From Bacillus nitratireducens (GTDB lineage Bacteria; Bacillota; Bacilli; Bacillales; Bacillaceae_G): a stretch of DNA of 64,000 nucleotides. The DNA lies in contig NZ_MAOC01000069.1 of NCBI RefSeq assembly GCF_001884135.1, positions 62,001 through 126,000 on the forward strand, given 5' to 3'. The position numbers and the translations under genes were made by a program. The notes beneath the pieces were generated by a model, which did no database searches, was not told the DNA's origin, and saw only the letters and a list, made by a program, of their open reading frames with translations. This document shows positions 63,396-64,000 of this stretch, piece after piece (the first letter of the stretch is position 1; every line of letters starts with the position of its first letter).

Positions 63396-64000
63396 TTGAA
63401 ACTTAGAAAGTTTTTTATGCCTTGTTTTTTATTTATATTCACATTAACTATTGTGACTGGTTGTAGTTCTTCACAAAGTTCCACAGTTGTAAAAAATGGA
63501 AAGGCATCTTCGTCTTCGAAGAATGTGGAAATTGAAGTTGAAAATGCTGAGTATGTATTACCATTAAATGGGTTAACAGGGGGGGGATAAGTAAAGATAA
63601 AGTATTAAAATCCAAAGTGAGTGTGAAAACTAAAGGGGATGAAATGTTAGAGATATCACCCTATCTCTTTACACTATATCAAGGTGATGAAAAAATGAAG
63701 AAATATGATAAGGCTGATTTAGATAAATTACGCTTAATAGAATTAGAACCTGGTAAAAAAGTATCGGGGACCCTATACTACGAAGTGAATAAAGCCTCAT
63801 CATATGAGCTTGTTTATTCCAATGAGGAAACAAAAAAAAGAGACGAGGAAACAGAAAATGTTTCTTTCAAAATTGATACGAAGGAAATAGAAAAGAATAC
63901 AAAAGACTTAAATAAACCGGCTGAAGCTCTAATAGCTTATATAAATGCTATTTATTATGATAAAGATGTAGACAAGATTAATAAGTTATCCGGCGAAGAT
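63396..64000 (+). pseudogene. Lipoprotein gene frameshifted in a G8 run, continues past window
   Basis: Starts at a TTG with GGAGGGG. Signal peptide with lipobox TGCS: MPCFLFIFTLTIVTGCSSSQ. The frame ends at codon 65 right after LPLNGLTGGG, in a run of eight G (63579-63586). In the next frame the protein continues at once: ISKDKVLKSKVSVKTKGDEM, LEISPYLFTLYQGDEKMKKY, and runs to the window end (DKDVDKINKLSGED). A run of six or nine G would restore one frame. It resembles B. cereus-group lipoproteins of the DUF5068/DUF5105 kind, at low certainty. Either phase variation, a true null allele or a sequencing error. Confidence 0.7.

Overview
The window comes from a low-GC Firmicute of the Bacillus cereus group (B. 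cereus / B. thuringiensis). Several signs agree: a perfect PlcR-type box in front of a PC-PLC-like secreted phospholipase, IS231-type (CATGCCCATCAACTTAAGAA) and IS240/IS6-type ends, B. cereus-type dispersed repeats, a rifampin phosphotransferase, a UvrX/YolD pair with SOS boxes, and AGGAGG ribosome sites with many TTG/GTG starts. No tRNA, rRNA or CRISPR array was seen. I could not tell chromosome from megaplasmid.

Layout. (1) 1-8.6 kb: a truncated APH-family kinase, DUF2691, a ferritin-like protein, a decayed BceAB-like transporter, an intact MacA/MacB-type efflux operon, and an ABC-2 type permease with a divergent TetR regulator. (2) 8.6-16 kb: rifampin phosphotransferase, SOS-controlled Y-family polymerase plus YolD, and three YxeA-family paralogues around an alpha/beta hydrolase. 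(3) 16-25 kb: a cell-envelope block. It holds a DUF4358 lipoprotein, a DHHW protein and an MBOAT O-acyltransferase, then an SGNH lipoprotein, a polysaccharide deacetylase, an Amidase_3 amidase and an OmpR-type two-component system. A shared direct-repeat motif precedes the last four transcription units and suggests one regulon.

(4) 25-35.2 kb: a graveyard of TnpB and IS6 relics. Within it a 7.24-kb unit (27723-34964) has about 36-bp imperfect terminal inverted repeats and a perfect 9-bp flanking duplication, and it splits an old IS6 transposase gene. It carries a serine resolvase and a catabolic module (NylB-like serine hydrolase, MFS transporter, class III CoA-transferase, LysR regulator). 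(5) 35.4-40.4 kb: a sigma-54 activator divergent from a sigma-54 promoter driving a YfcC-type transporter (amber-interrupted) and isoaspartyl dipeptidase. (6) 40.8-44 kb: a large LPXTG adhesin with thioester, four CnaB-like and three VaFE domains.

(7) 45-50.4 kb: a dead IS6 element, then an M20 amidohydrolase / DUF3311 / sodium:solute symporter operon with its probable regulator. (8) 51-64 kb: an OatA-like acyltransferase, a YrrS-like repeat protein, the PlcR-boxed phospholipase C, scattered IS fragments, a collagen-like gene broken by an in-frame TGA inside a 44-bp perfect palindrome, a lysozyme-like protein, two lipoproteins (the second frameshifted in a run of eight G), and several small orphan ORFs.

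Functional themes are envelope remodelling (O-acylation, deacetylation, amidase, lysozyme, OatA), export and resistance (MacAB-like, ABC-2, Rph), peptide or amide scavenging (IadA, M20, NylB-like), and heavy IS-driven decay. All calls come from reading the sequence. No database search was run, and family names are from recognition of motifs.
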